Assembly (NCBI GenBank): GCA_021286885.1 | Contig: JAJTBM010000164.1 | Location: 1-6,714 of the forward strand | Source of the DNA: Rhodocyclales bacterium | GTDB taxonomy: Bacteria > Pseudomonadota > Gammaproteobacteria > Burkholderiales > Rhodocyclaceae | Direction of reading: 5' to 3' | DNA length: 6,714 nucleotides | Shown here: positions 1 through 6,492 of the stretch, piece after piece | Layout of the letters: the number at the start of each line of letters is the position of its first letter | Position numbering within the stretch: the stretch's first letter is position 1 | The notes under the pieces: generated by a model | Told to the model about the DNA's origin: nothing | Databases searched by the model: none | Seen by the model: only the letters and a program-made list of their open reading frames with translations | Made by a program: the position numbers and the translations under genes

Positions 1-1442
1 CCGGGGCCCTGAGCAGCTATCTGCTGGGCGATACGGTGCTCCAGTTTTCATCCATCATCGGCTGCTATCTGTGCGCCATGGGGGTGGGCTCCCATCTGTC
101 ACAGTATGTGAAAGATGAGGACAGCCTCACCCGCTTCGTGGATATCGAGCTGCTGGTGGGCCTGATCGGGGGCTTTTCGGCCACCCTGCTGTTTGTGTTG
201 TTTGCCTGGATGGCGGCCCCCTTTCGCAGCGTGATGTATGCGCTGGTGTTTGTGCTGGGGGTGCTGGTGGGCATGGAAATCCCGCTGGTGATGCGGGTGC
301 TCAACCAGCGCCAGACCCGCTTCAGCGAACTGGTCAGCCGGGTGCTGACCTTCGATTACCTGGGCGCCCTGGTGGTGTCGCTGCTGTTTCCGCTGGTGCT
401 GGCACCGCGCCTGGGGCTGGCCCGGAGCGGCATTCTGTTCGGACTCACCAACGTGGGCGTGGCCCTCTGGACGGTGTGGCATTACCGCCAGGACATCCAC
501 GCCCCGCGCCGCCGCCTGGTGCGCGGGCTGGCCCTGGCGCTGGTGCTGCTGGGAGGCATGGCCGGCTCGGAGCAGCTCACCCGCTGGTCAGAAAAAAGCC
601 TGTTCGGCGACGAAATCATCCATGCCAGCACCACCCCCTACCAGCGTCTGGTGCTCACCCGCTGGAAGGACGATCTGCGCCTGTATCTGAACGGCAATCT
701 CCAGTTCTCTTCCCGGGACGAACACCGCTACCACGAAGCCCTGGTCCACCCGGCCCTGGAAACCCTGCCCGGCGCCCGCTCGGTGCTGGTGCTGGGCGGG
801 GGCGACGGCCTCGCGGTGCGCGAAATCCTGCGCCACCCCCAAGTCCAGCACATCACCCTGGTGGATCTGGACCCGGAAATGACGCACCTGTTCAGCACCC
901 ACCCGCTGCTCACCCAGCTCAACCAGAACAGCCTGAACAACCCCCGCGTCCAGGTCATCAACGCCGATGCGGCCCAGTGGCTCGAAACCAGCCCGGATAG
1001 CTTCGACCTCATCATCGCCGACTTCCCCGACCCCTCCAGCTTCGGCCTGGGCAAGCTCTACTCGGTGCCCATCTACCGGCTGATGGCCCATCACCTTTCG
1101 GAACGGGGCATTCTGGTGGTGCAATCCACCTCCCCGTGGTTTGCCCCCCGCTCTTACTGGTGCATTGATGCCACCCTGCGCGAAGCAGGCTTCCAGACCC
1201 ACCCTTATCACGCCTACGTGCCCTCGTTTGGCGAATGGGGCTTCAACCTCGCCACCCGCCACGGGGGCTACCAGCCGCCCACCCGATACCGCATTCCCAC
1301 CCGTTTTCTGGATCAGGACAGCACCCGGCTGATGTTCCAGTTTCCCCCCGACATGGCCCCCCGCCCGGTGGAGCCCAACCGGCTCAACACCCAGCAGCTC
1401 GTCCATTATTTCGAGGAGGACTGGCGGCAGGTGATGCGCTGA
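1..1442 (+). CDS. Membrane-embedded polyamine aminopropyltransferase (spermidine synthase-like), 5' end missing
   Basis: The frame is open from the left edge (first full codon at 3), and the sequence before the GTG at 36 reads GALSSYLLGD, which fits the family, so the true start lies outside the window. About six hydrophobic segments occupy roughly 36-600. A Rossmann-fold aminopropyltransferase domain follows. Visible motifs are YQ (639-644), LNGNLQ (687-704), DExxxYHE-type DEHRYHE (717-737), the SAM-site glycine loop GGGDG (795-809), acidic DLD (864-872) and the catalytic-region DFPDP (1020-1034). Family members move an aminopropyl group from decarboxylated SAM to a polyamine acceptor such as putrescine. 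The N-terminal membrane domain places this one in the inner membrane. Compared with soluble SpeE, the motif LDGxxQ reads LNGNLQ and the ELD/EID acidic motif reads DLD, so the acceptor could differ. The stop overlaps the next gene's start (TGATG), indicating one operon. The family call is firm; the substrate is inferred. Confidence 0.88.
   Translation, partial: GALSSYLLGDTVLQFSSIIGCYLCAMGVGSHLSQYVKDEDSLTRFVDIELLVGLIGGFSATLLFVLFAWMAAPFRSVMYALVFVLGVLVGMEIPLVMRVLNQRQTRFSELVSRVLTFDYLGALVVSLLFPLVLAPRLGLARSGILFGLTNVGVALWTVWHYRQDIHAPRRRLVRGLALALVLLGGMAGSEQLTRWSEKSLFGDEIIHASTTPYQRLVLTRWKDDLRLYLNGNLQFSSRDEHRYHEALVHPALETLPGARSVLVLGGGDGLAVREILRHPQVQHITLVDLDPEMTHLFSTHPLLTQLNQNSLNNPRVQVINADAAQWLETSPDSFDLIIADFPDPSSFGLGKLYSVPIYRLMAHHLSERGILVVQSTSPWFAPRSYWCIDATLREAGFQTHPYHAYVPSFGEWGFNLATRHGGYQPPTRYRIPTRFLDQDSTRLMFQFPPDMAPRPVEPNRLNTQQLVHYFEEDWRQVMR
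1429..1434 (+). promoter_or_regulatory. Ribosome binding site fixing the start of the FAD oxidoreductase
   Basis: AGGTGA lies 7 bases before the ATG at 1442, inside the last codons of the aminopropyltransferase gene. It supports 1442 as the start rather than upstream in-frame codons, and translational coupling of the two genes through TGATG. Confidence 0.7.
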
Positions 1443-3031
1443 TGGATCGTCGCCACTTCCTGCGCGCCAGCCTGGCGCTGCCCGGCGCCCTGGCCGGGGG
1501 CTGCCACCGGCCCGGCGCCCGCCCGCCCTTGATCCGGCTCACCCCCGGCATGGCCGAAGGGCACGCCCTGCGTACGCCCCAGGCCTGGCCTGCCCCCCAG
1601 GGGGTGACGCACACGGGCGTTCTGATCCTGGGCAGCGGCATCGCCGGGCTGAGCGCAGCCTGGACCCTGGCCCAGGCCGGCGAACGGGATTTTCTGCTGA
1701 TCGACGGCCCCGAGCCCAACGGCAACGCCGCCAGCGGGCGCTGGGACAGCCCCTCCGGCCCGGTGCCCCACCCCCGGGGCGCCCATTACCTGCCGCTCAT
1801 TTCTCAGGAATCCACCGAGGTGCGCAGCCTGCTCCACGCCCTCGGGGTGATCGAAGCGGGCCCCCAGCACGAACGCCCGCGCTATGCCGAGCGCGCCCTG
1901 GTGCACAGCCCCGAAGAACGCATCCTGCTCGGCCAGGAATGGGATGAAGGCCTGCTCCCGGAAGGGGCCGAGCACCCGGCCTTTGCCGCCTTTTTTGCCC
2001 AAATGGCCGTGTTTCGCGACGCCCGGGGCAGTGACGGGCGACGCGCCTTTTGCATCCCCCGGGCGCGAGCCTCAAGCGACGCCCGCTGGCGGCAGCTGGA
2101 TCAGCACAGTTTCAGCCACTGGCTGGCCCAGGAAGGCCACCACGACCCCCGCCTGCTGGCCTATCTGGACTACATCTGCCGGGATGAATACGGCGCTGCC
2201 AGCCAGACCGTCTCCGCCTGGGCCGGCATTCACTACTTTGCCAGCCGCAACGGCCAGGCCGCCAACGCCAGCCCGGGCAGCATGCTCACCTGGCCCGAAG
2301 GGCTGGACGCCCTCGCCCAGGGCATGCGCCAGGGGATTCCGGCCCCATGCCAGCAGCGGGGCTGGGCCCTGCGCATCCAGCCCCAGCGCCGGGGGGCCGA
2401 AGTGCTGATCCACGACGGCAGCCACACCCGCCTGATCCGCGCCCGCCGGGTCATCTGCGCCCTGCCCCTGCGGGTGGCCGCCCGACTGCTAGAGCACCCC
2501 GCCGAGCACGGCCTGGACCCGGCCTGCATCCCCGCCCAGGCGCCGTGGCTGGTCAGCAGCTTCCGGCTCGAAGGCTTTCCCGCCGAAACCCTGCCCGGCC
2601 CCGGCCTCGCCTGGGACAACGTGATCCACGCCAGCCCCGGCCTGGGCTGGGTGGTGGCCACCCACCAATGGATACGCCAGGCCCGCCCCGCCCACACCGT
2701 ATTCACCGCCTACCACGCCCTCCCGGGCGACCCGGCCCGCCAGCGCGCCTGGCTCCAACAGGCCAGCCCCGCCGACCTCCTCGACCTGGCCGGCCAGGAA
2801 TTGTTTGCCATCTATGGCCGCGAGGCCCTGCTCGCCCGCTGCCCCAGCATCGAATGCACCCTGCGCGGCCACGGCATGCCCATCCCCACCCCCGGCAGCC
2901 TGGATCACCCCGGCCTACGCACCGCCGCCGAGGCCGACGGCCCCATCCGCTTCGCCCACACGGATCTCTCGGCCTATTCGGTATTTGAAGAGGCGGTATG
3001 GTGGGGCGTGAGAAGTTTGCGCGGCTTATAA
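1442..3031 (+). CDS. Tat-exported FAD-dependent oxidoreductase, flavin amine oxidase-like
   Basis: The product is 529 residues from the ATG overlapping the upstream stop. The N-terminus MDRRHFLRASLALPG is a twin-arginine signal (RRHFLRA, residues 3-9). A Cys at 21 after LAGG could be a lipobox, though with Ala at -3 it is not an ideal one. A dinucleotide-binding fold starts near residue 59 with GSGIAG at 64-69 and an acidic D88 ending the second strand, as expected for FAD binding. The C-terminal HTDLSAYSVFEEA (506-518) matches the second FAD-contact motif of flavin amine oxidases and phytoene-desaturase-like enzymes. Such enzymes oxidise amines or other reduced substrates with FAD. The Tat signal implies folding with cofactor in the cytoplasm and action outside the inner membrane. 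Its coupling to the aminopropyltransferase suggests a polyamine or polyamine-derived substrate, but this is inference. A frame-compatible extension back to 1235 exists but lies inside the upstream gene and lacks the Tat-leading start, so I reject it. Confidence 0.85.
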   Translation: MDRRHFLRASLALPGALAGGCHRPGARPPLIRLTPGMAEGHALRTPQAWPAPQGVTHTGVLILGSGIAGLSAAWTLAQAGERDFLLIDGPEPNGNAASGRWDSPSGPVPHPRGAHYLPLISQESTEVRSLLHALGVIEAGPQHERPRYAERALVHSPEERILLGQEWDEGLLPEGAEHPAFAAFFAQMAVFRDARGSDGRRAFCIPRARASSDARWRQLDQHSFSHWLAQEGHHDPRLLAYLDYICRDEYGAASQTVSAWAGIHYFASRNGQAANASPGSMLTWPEGLDALAQGMRQGIPAPCQQRGWALRIQPQRRGAEVLIHDGSHTRLIRARRVICALPLRVAARLLEHPAEHGLDPACIPAQAPWLVSSFRLEGFPAETLPGPGLAWDNVIHASPGLGWVVATHQWIRQARPAHTVFTAYHALPGDPARQRAWLQQASPADLLDLAGQELFAIYGREALLARCPSIECTLRGHGMPIPTPGSLDHPGLRTAAEADGPIRFAHTDLSAYSVFEEAVWWGVRSLRGL

Positions 3032-3046
3032 GGAAAGTATGGAAAG

Positions 3047-3082
3047 GCACAGGCCCGGGCAGATACCCAAGCCTGCGCTTTT
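3047..3082 (+). terminator. Candidate rho-independent terminator after the FAD oxidoreductase
   Basis: GCACAGGC (3047-3054) and GCCTGCGC (3071-3078) form an 8-bp stem with one A/C mismatch around a 16-base loop that itself holds most of the palindrome GCCCGGGC. The run TTTT follows at 3079-3082. The T-run is short and the loop long, so it may be weak. It sits in the convergent gap between the + strand operon and cydX and could also slow transcription arriving from the cyd side, where the opposite flank is moderately T-rich. Confidence 0.4.
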
Positions 3083-3117
3083 CTGAAATTAGCCGACCGT
3101 GACCGGATGAGAGGTGC

Positions 3118-3216
3118 TCAGTCCTGCGGCCTCTCCTGTGCTTCCAGCCACAGGGCATTGATAACCGCCAGCAGGACGGCGAAGCCCAGCCCCAGGATCC
3201 AGGTGAAGTACCACAT
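3118..3216 (-). CDS. cydX: Cytochrome bd oxidase small subunit CydX
   Basis: This is a 32-codon gene. The protein starts MWYFTWILGLGFAVLLAVIN and ends EAQERPQD before a TGA stop. The MWYFxWILG start is the hallmark of CydX (the E. coli protein begins MWYFAWILG), a single-helix inner-membrane subunit that binds CydA and stabilises its hemes. Residues about 4-24 form the helix, and a short charged tail follows. AAGGA lies 9 bases before the ATG (3230-3226), and the gene follows cydB by 21 bases on the same strand, the usual position in proteobacterial cyd operons. It is slightly shorter than E. coli CydX (37 residues). It is the last gene of the operon and converges on the FAD oxidoreductase gene. 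I am very confident of the identity despite its length. Confidence 0.93.
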   Translation of the reverse strand: MWYFTWILGLGFAVLLAVINALWLEAQERPQD

Positions 3217-3237
3217 GGGCGATATTCCTTTCTGTGT

Positions 3238-4374
3238 TCAGTAGAGTTGCTTGTCGTTGGCGGCGATGTAGTCGCGTGTCACCTTGCCGGCCATCACCCG
3301 GTAGGCCCAGCCGGTATAGGCGAGCACGATGGGGGTGAAGATCAGGGCGACCCATAACATCACGTTGAGGGTCAGCTGGCTGGAGCAGGCATCCCACAGG
3401 GTCAGGCTGGCGCCGGGCTGGATCGAAGAGGGCAGCACGAAGGGGAAAAGCGCCACCCCCGCCGTGAGGATCACCCCGGCGCAGGCCACCGAGCTGCCCA
3501 CAAAGGCCGCCAGGGTGTAGCCCCGCCCCACGCAGGCCAGGGCCAGACCGGCCCCGGTATAGGCCAGTAGCGGAATGATCCACAGGAAAGGCAGATTGTT
3601 GAAATTGCTCAGCCAGCCACCGGGGGCGCGGCTGACTTCCTTCATGAGGGGATTGAGGGTGGTGTGCACATCGGGAATCGCGTTGAGCACGAAACCATCC
3701 AGCCGGGTAACCCACATGCCGGCCAGCGAGAACGCGATCAGCATCACGACACCCGCCGCCCGGGTCGCCCGGATGGCGCGCTGCTGCAGTTCGCCTTCGG
3801 TGCGGTGGGCCAAAAAGCTGGCCCCTTGCATGCAGAGCAGGGAGAGACTCACAACGCCAGCCAGCAGCGCAAACGGATTGAGCAGCGCCCAGAAGCTGCC
3901 GGAGTAGCTGGAACGCAGGCTCTCATCCAGACTGAACGGCAGCCCTTGCAGCAGGTTGCCAAAGGCGACCCCGAACACCAGCGCGGGCACCGCACTCCCG
4001 GCAAACAGCCCCCAGTCCCATCCCTTGCGCCAGGCCGGATGGGGCAGTTTGGAGCGGTACTCAAAGCCCACGGGCCGGAAGAACAGCGCAAACAGCACCA
4101 GCAACAGCGCCCAGTACATGCCAGAGAAAGCGGTGGCATACACCATGGGCCAGGCGGCAAACACCGCACCGCCCGCCGTGATGAACCACACCTGATTGCC
4201 GTCCCAGTGGGGGGCGACGGTGTTGATCATCACCCGCCGGTCGGTATCGTCCTTGCCCAAGAAGGGCAGCAGGGTGCCCACGCCCATGTCGTGGCCATCC
4301 ATGATGGCGAAGCCAATGAGCAGCACCCCCACCAGGGCCCACCAGATGACTTTCAGAAATGCGTAGTCGAGCAT
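3238..4374 (-). CDS. cydB: Cytochrome bd ubiquinol oxidase subunit II
   Basis: The 378-residue, highly hydrophobic protein is nearly the length of E. coli CydB (379). It is the second large subunit of the bd quinol oxidase, which holds CydA in the inner membrane. The N-terminal region aligns with E. coli CydB without gaps: D29 in [10 protein letters not shown]58 in PHWDGNQVW and R100 in [12 protein letters not shown] are all conserved. These are residues linked to the proton path or bound quinone in E. coli. Position 105 is Glu where E. coli has Asp, a conservative change. The usual DGFDMG reads DGHDMG. About nine membrane segments are visible. A strong GAGGTGA site precedes the ATG and overlaps the cydA stop (TGAGGTGA), leaving only 9 bases between the genes, so coupled translation is likely. 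The C-terminus is NDKQLY. Confidence 0.97.
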   Translation of the reverse strand: MLDYAFLKVIWWALVGVLLIGFAIMDGHDMGVGTLLPFLGKDDTDRRVMINTVAPHWDGNQVWFITAGGAVFAAWPMVYATAFSGMYWALLLVLFALFFRPVGFEYRSKLPHPAWRKGWDWGLFAGSAVPALVFGVAFGNLLQGLPFSLDESLRSSYSGSFWALLNPFALLAGVVSLSLLCMQGASFLAHRTEGELQQRAIRATRAAGVVMLIAFSLAGMWVTRLDGFVLNAIPDVHTTLNPLMKEVSRAPGGWLSNFNNLPFLWIIPLLAYTGAGLALACVGRGYTLAAFVGSSVACAGVILTAGVALFPFVLPSSIQPGASLTLWDACSSQLTLNVMLWVALIFTPIVLAYTGWAYRVMAGKVTRDYIAANDKQLY

Positions 4375-4383
4375 GATTTCACC

Positions 4384-5919
4384 TCAGGCAGTCTTGCCAT
4401 GCAGAACACTGGGGCCCAGGCGGGCGTACTTGAACATCAGGTACATCTCGGCCACCAGCAGCAGAGAATAGAAACCGACAAAACCGGCAATCGACCCCCA
4501 CAGGCTGGCCTCGGACAGGCTGGAGGCCGACAGATGGGTGGGCAGCACGCCATACACCGTCCAGGGCTGGCGGCCATACTCGGCCACGAACCAGCCCGCC
4601 TCAATGGCAATCCAGGGCAGCGGGATGGAATACAGGGCCCAGCGCAAGAGCCAGGGCTTGTGCCAGAAGCTGCCACGCAGGCTGTGCCAGAAGGCGGTGA
4701 GCATCAGCGCCAGAATCAGCAGCCCCGCGCCCACCATCACCCGGAAGCCCCAGAACAGGGGGGCGACGCGGGGCACCGAGTCCCGAGCGGCCTGGGTGAT
4801 GATCTCCGGGCTGACCTGATCCAGATTGCTGACGTATTTCTTCACCAGCAGCCCGAAGCCCAGATCGGCCTCATGGGCCTTGAAACGGGCCTGGGCCTCG
4901 GCATTGCCGGGTTGCTTGCGGATGATTTCCAGGGCGCGCACCGCCTCGATCCCGGATTCGATACGGGCCCGGTTGTGCTGGCGGATTTCCTTGATGCCCG
5001 GGATCACCTCGGTGGTGGAGCGGGTGGCGATCAGGCCGAGCAGGTAGGGAATATGGATTTCAAAATCGTTCGCCTCCCGGGCCTCGTTGGGAAAGGCAAT
5101 CAGGTTGAAGCCGGCGGGGGCCGGTTCGGTGTCCCACATGGCCTCGATGGCCGCCAGCTTGGAGCGCTGGGCCTCCCCCACCGAATAGCCGGACTCATCG
5201 CCCAGCACAAGGGTGGAGGCGATCCCGGCCAGCCCGAAAGCCGCCGCGACCCGGAACGAGCGCCGGGCGAATTCCACGTGAATGCCACGCAGCAGATACC
5301 AGGACGAGATGCCCAGCACGAACAGGGCACCTGTCACGTAGCCGGCAGACACGGTATGCACGAATTTGGACTGGGCCACCGGATTGAGCACCAGCGCAGC
5401 AAAGTCGGTCAGCTCCATGCGCAGCGTGACCGGATTGAAGGCGGAGCCCACCGGGTTCTGCATCCAGCCGTTGGCGATCAGGATCAGCACCGCCGAAAGA
5501 TTGGTGCCCAGGGCCATCAGGGCCGTGACCATCAGATGCCCGGGGCGGGACAGGCGCTGCCAGCCAAAGAAGAACAGACCCACCATGGTGGATTCGAGAA
5601 AGAAGGCCATCAACCCTTCAATGGCCAGCGGGGCACCAAAGATGTCGCCCACGTAATGGGAGTAATACGCCCAGTTGGTGCCGAACTGGAACTCCATGGT
5701 GATGCCGGTGGTAACGCCGAGGGCAAAATTGATCCCGTAAAGCTTGCCCCAGAAGCGGGTCATGTCCTTGTAGATCTCCTTGCCACTGATGACATAGGTC
5801 GCTTCCATCACCACCAGCAGCCAGGACAGGCCCAGGGTCAGGGGCACAAACAGAAAGTGGTACAGGGCGGTGGCCGCAAACTGCAGCCGCGAAAGATCGA
5901 CGACGGTTTCGTTGATCAT
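4384..5919 (-). CDS. cydA: Cytochrome bd ubiquinol oxidase subunit I
   Basis: This 511-residue protein (E. coli CydA, 522) is the heme-bearing quinol oxidase subunit that reduces oxygen to water and contributes to proton motive force. Conserved residues line up with E. coli at an offset of +2: heme ligands H21, H188 and M395, with R393 beside the last; E101 and E109 of the proton path and heme d site; and K254 and E259 of the quinol-binding Q loop. The signatures GWMQNPVG (151-158), GDESGY (240-245) and [18 protein letters not shown] (436-453) are present. Matching residues through about 250-385 show the long (L-type) Q loop of bd-I oxidases rather than the short cyanide-insensitive type. The start at [14 protein letters not shown] is chosen because it aligns with E. 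coli MLDIVELSRLQF and has GGAG 5 bases upstream (5928-5925). The reading frame extends 52 codons further, but that stretch is not CydA-like and overlaps cydP. The ATG overlaps the cydP stop as ATGA. Confidence 0.98.
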   Translation of the reverse strand: MINETVVDLSRLQFAATALYHFLFVPLTLGLSWLLVVMEATYVISGKEIYKDMTRFWGKLYGINFALGVTTGITMEFQFGTNWAYYSHYVGDIFGAPLAIEGLMAFFLESTMVGLFFFGWQRLSRPGHLMVTALMALGTNLSAVLILIANGWMQNPVGSAFNPVTLRMELTDFAALVLNPVAQSKFVHTVSAGYVTGALFVLGISSWYLLRGIHVEFARRSFRVAAAFGLAGIASTLVLGDESGYSVGEAQRSKLAAIEAMWDTEPAPAGFNLIAFPNEAREANDFEIHIPYLLGLIATRSTTEVIPGIKEIRQHNRARIESGIEAVRALEIIRKQPGNAEAQARFKAHEADLGFGLLVKKYVSNLDQVSPEIITQAARDSVPRVAPLFWGFRVMVGAGLLILALMLTAFWHSLRGSFWHKPWLLRWALYSIPLPWIAIEAGWFVAEYGRQPWTVYGVLPTHLSASSLSEASLWGSIAGFVGFYSLLLVAEMYLMFKYARLGPSVLHGKTA

Positions 5920-6149
5920 GGGTGCTCCGTCAGAAGGGTGGATGGGGCAGCCGGACGAACTTCTGCTCTGCTGCCCGGTGGGTGGTTTGTCAGCCTGGAT
6001 TCCAGCCTTGACGCCACGTCCACACGCTCGGGCGGGGCAGAAAAAAAGAGTGCTTTGAGCACCGCCACAAGACACAGCTTGAGCACCAGCGCCGCCGCAA
6101 TTTCACGGCTCAGCCGGCTACGAAGGAATGCGAATCGGGTGCGCTGCAT
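5916..6149 (-). CDS. cydP: Small membrane protein, CydP-like putative bd oxidase subunit
   Basis: The 77-residue protein has a basic N-terminus ([16 protein letters not shown]), one hydrophobic helix at about 17-37 and a polar, Pro/Arg-rich tail. The pattern [11 protein letters not shown] followed by [10 protein letters not shown] resembles the small proteins annotated next to cydA in betaproteobacteria as CydP, a putative small subunit whose role is not established. The tail after residue 40 is longer than the core I recall for the family. The stop codon overlaps the cydA ATG as ATGA, a firm sign of translational coupling, so it is the first gene of the cyd operon. A weak purine run (GGGGA) precedes its ATG. 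It is unlikely to be a shadow ORF because it has a clear membrane helix and exact coupling, but the name rests on recalled similarity and position. Confidence 0.72.
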   Translation of the reverse strand: MQRTRFAFLRSRLSREIAAALVLKLCLVAVLKALFFSAPPERVDVASRLESRLTNHPPGSRAEVRPAAPSTLLTEHP

Positions 6150-6186
6150 GGATCGTCCCCATCACTTGAATCAGGCCATGAAAGGG

Positions 6187-6217
6187 GCCGGGAGAGCGTA
6201 GGCCGTGCCCTCCCGGC
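6187..6217 (-). other. Leader stem-loop candidate upstream of cydP
   Basis: GCCGGGAG (6187-6194) and CTCCCGGC (6210-6217) are perfect 8-bp arms around a 15-base loop, 37 bases before the cydP start. In the cyd transcript this would be a stable GC hairpin. No T-run follows, so it is not a normal terminator. A role in RNA stability or translation is possible. Confidence 0.4.
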
Positions 6218-6225
6218 TGGAGGAT

Positions 6226-6250
6226 GTCTGCCGCCTGGAAAGCTGCAGAC
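6226..6250 (-). other. Second leader stem-loop candidate upstream of cydP
   Basis: GTCTGC (6226-6231) and GCAGAC (6245-6250) are perfect 6-bp arms around 13 bases. They lie just upstream of the first leader hairpin as the cyd transcript is read. The arms are short, so chance cannot be excluded in such GC-rich DNA. Confidence 0.25.
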
Positions 6251-6275
6251 GGGGCGCATTGTTGCGAATGTGACG

Positions 6276-6308
6276 ACGGGTAAAAAGTGACCCGTTGCCG
6301 CGCGGCAA
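6276..6308 (-). promoter_or_regulatory. Candidate cyd promoter overlapped by two operator-like dyads
   Basis: On the minus strand TTGCCG (6308-6303) lies 17 bases from TTTTAC (6285-6280), a weak sigma70-like pair (about 4/6 and 3/6 matches). The -35 lies in the perfect 14-bp palindrome TTGCCGCGCGGCAA (6295-6308). The -10 lies in the dyad ACGGGT-N8-ACCCGT (6276-6295). Dyads placed on both elements suggest regulator binding, but neither matches a regulator site I can name with confidence. Confidence 0.28.
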
Positions 6309-6492
6309 GGCGCCGCAGCCGCAGGCCACAACACGCGGGGCTGCCCCTGCGACGTTTGGCCACTCCCCGCACTGCGCTTGCTCAAGTAGGCTGAAGAAGT
6401 CTTGTCCCAGCACGCCCGGACTGCACCGCAAGCGCGTAATACCCGACCGACCGCCCCCGCTTTCGCACCCTCTGCTTTTTTCTGGAATTTCC

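Larger units (their letters stand above)
6150..6492. other. Divergent intergenic region with several inverted repeats
   Basis: These 343 bases separate the cyd operon (leftward) from the sensor-like gene (rightward). I see no convincing coding region; the reading frames crossing it are compositional. It holds four perfect inverted repeats (6187-6217, 6226-6250, 6276-6295, 6295-6308). Both promoters would be expected here. I found no FNR-type TTGATNNNNATCAA box. The part nearest the sensor gene (6310-6492) has no strong core promoter that I can point to. Confidence 0.6.

Noticed and set aside
588..1406. 272-codon minus-strand open frame
   Set aside because: It is antisense to the conserved catalytic domain of the aminopropyltransferase and has the composition of a shadow frame.
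1235..1441. Upstream extension of the FAD oxidoreductase
   Set aside because: It lies within the aminopropyltransferase coding region, is Pro/His-rich, and would bury the twin-arginine signal that starts at 1442.
5920..6075. 52-codon N-terminal extension of CydA
   Set aside because: The extension shows no membrane or CydA-like sequence, overlaps cydP in another frame, and the start at 5919 aligns with known CydA and has a good ribosome binding site.
6150..6180. Possible FNR-like box around TTGAATCA
   Set aside because: The spacing and second half-site do not match TTGATNNNNATCAA, so it is probably chance.
3664..6201. Very long + strand open frame (845 codons) opposite cydA and cydB
   Set aside because: Its translation is low-complexity, rich in Gly, Gln and His, with no recognisable fold, and it lies exactly antisense to strongly conserved cyd genes. 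It follows from the GC-rich codon bias.
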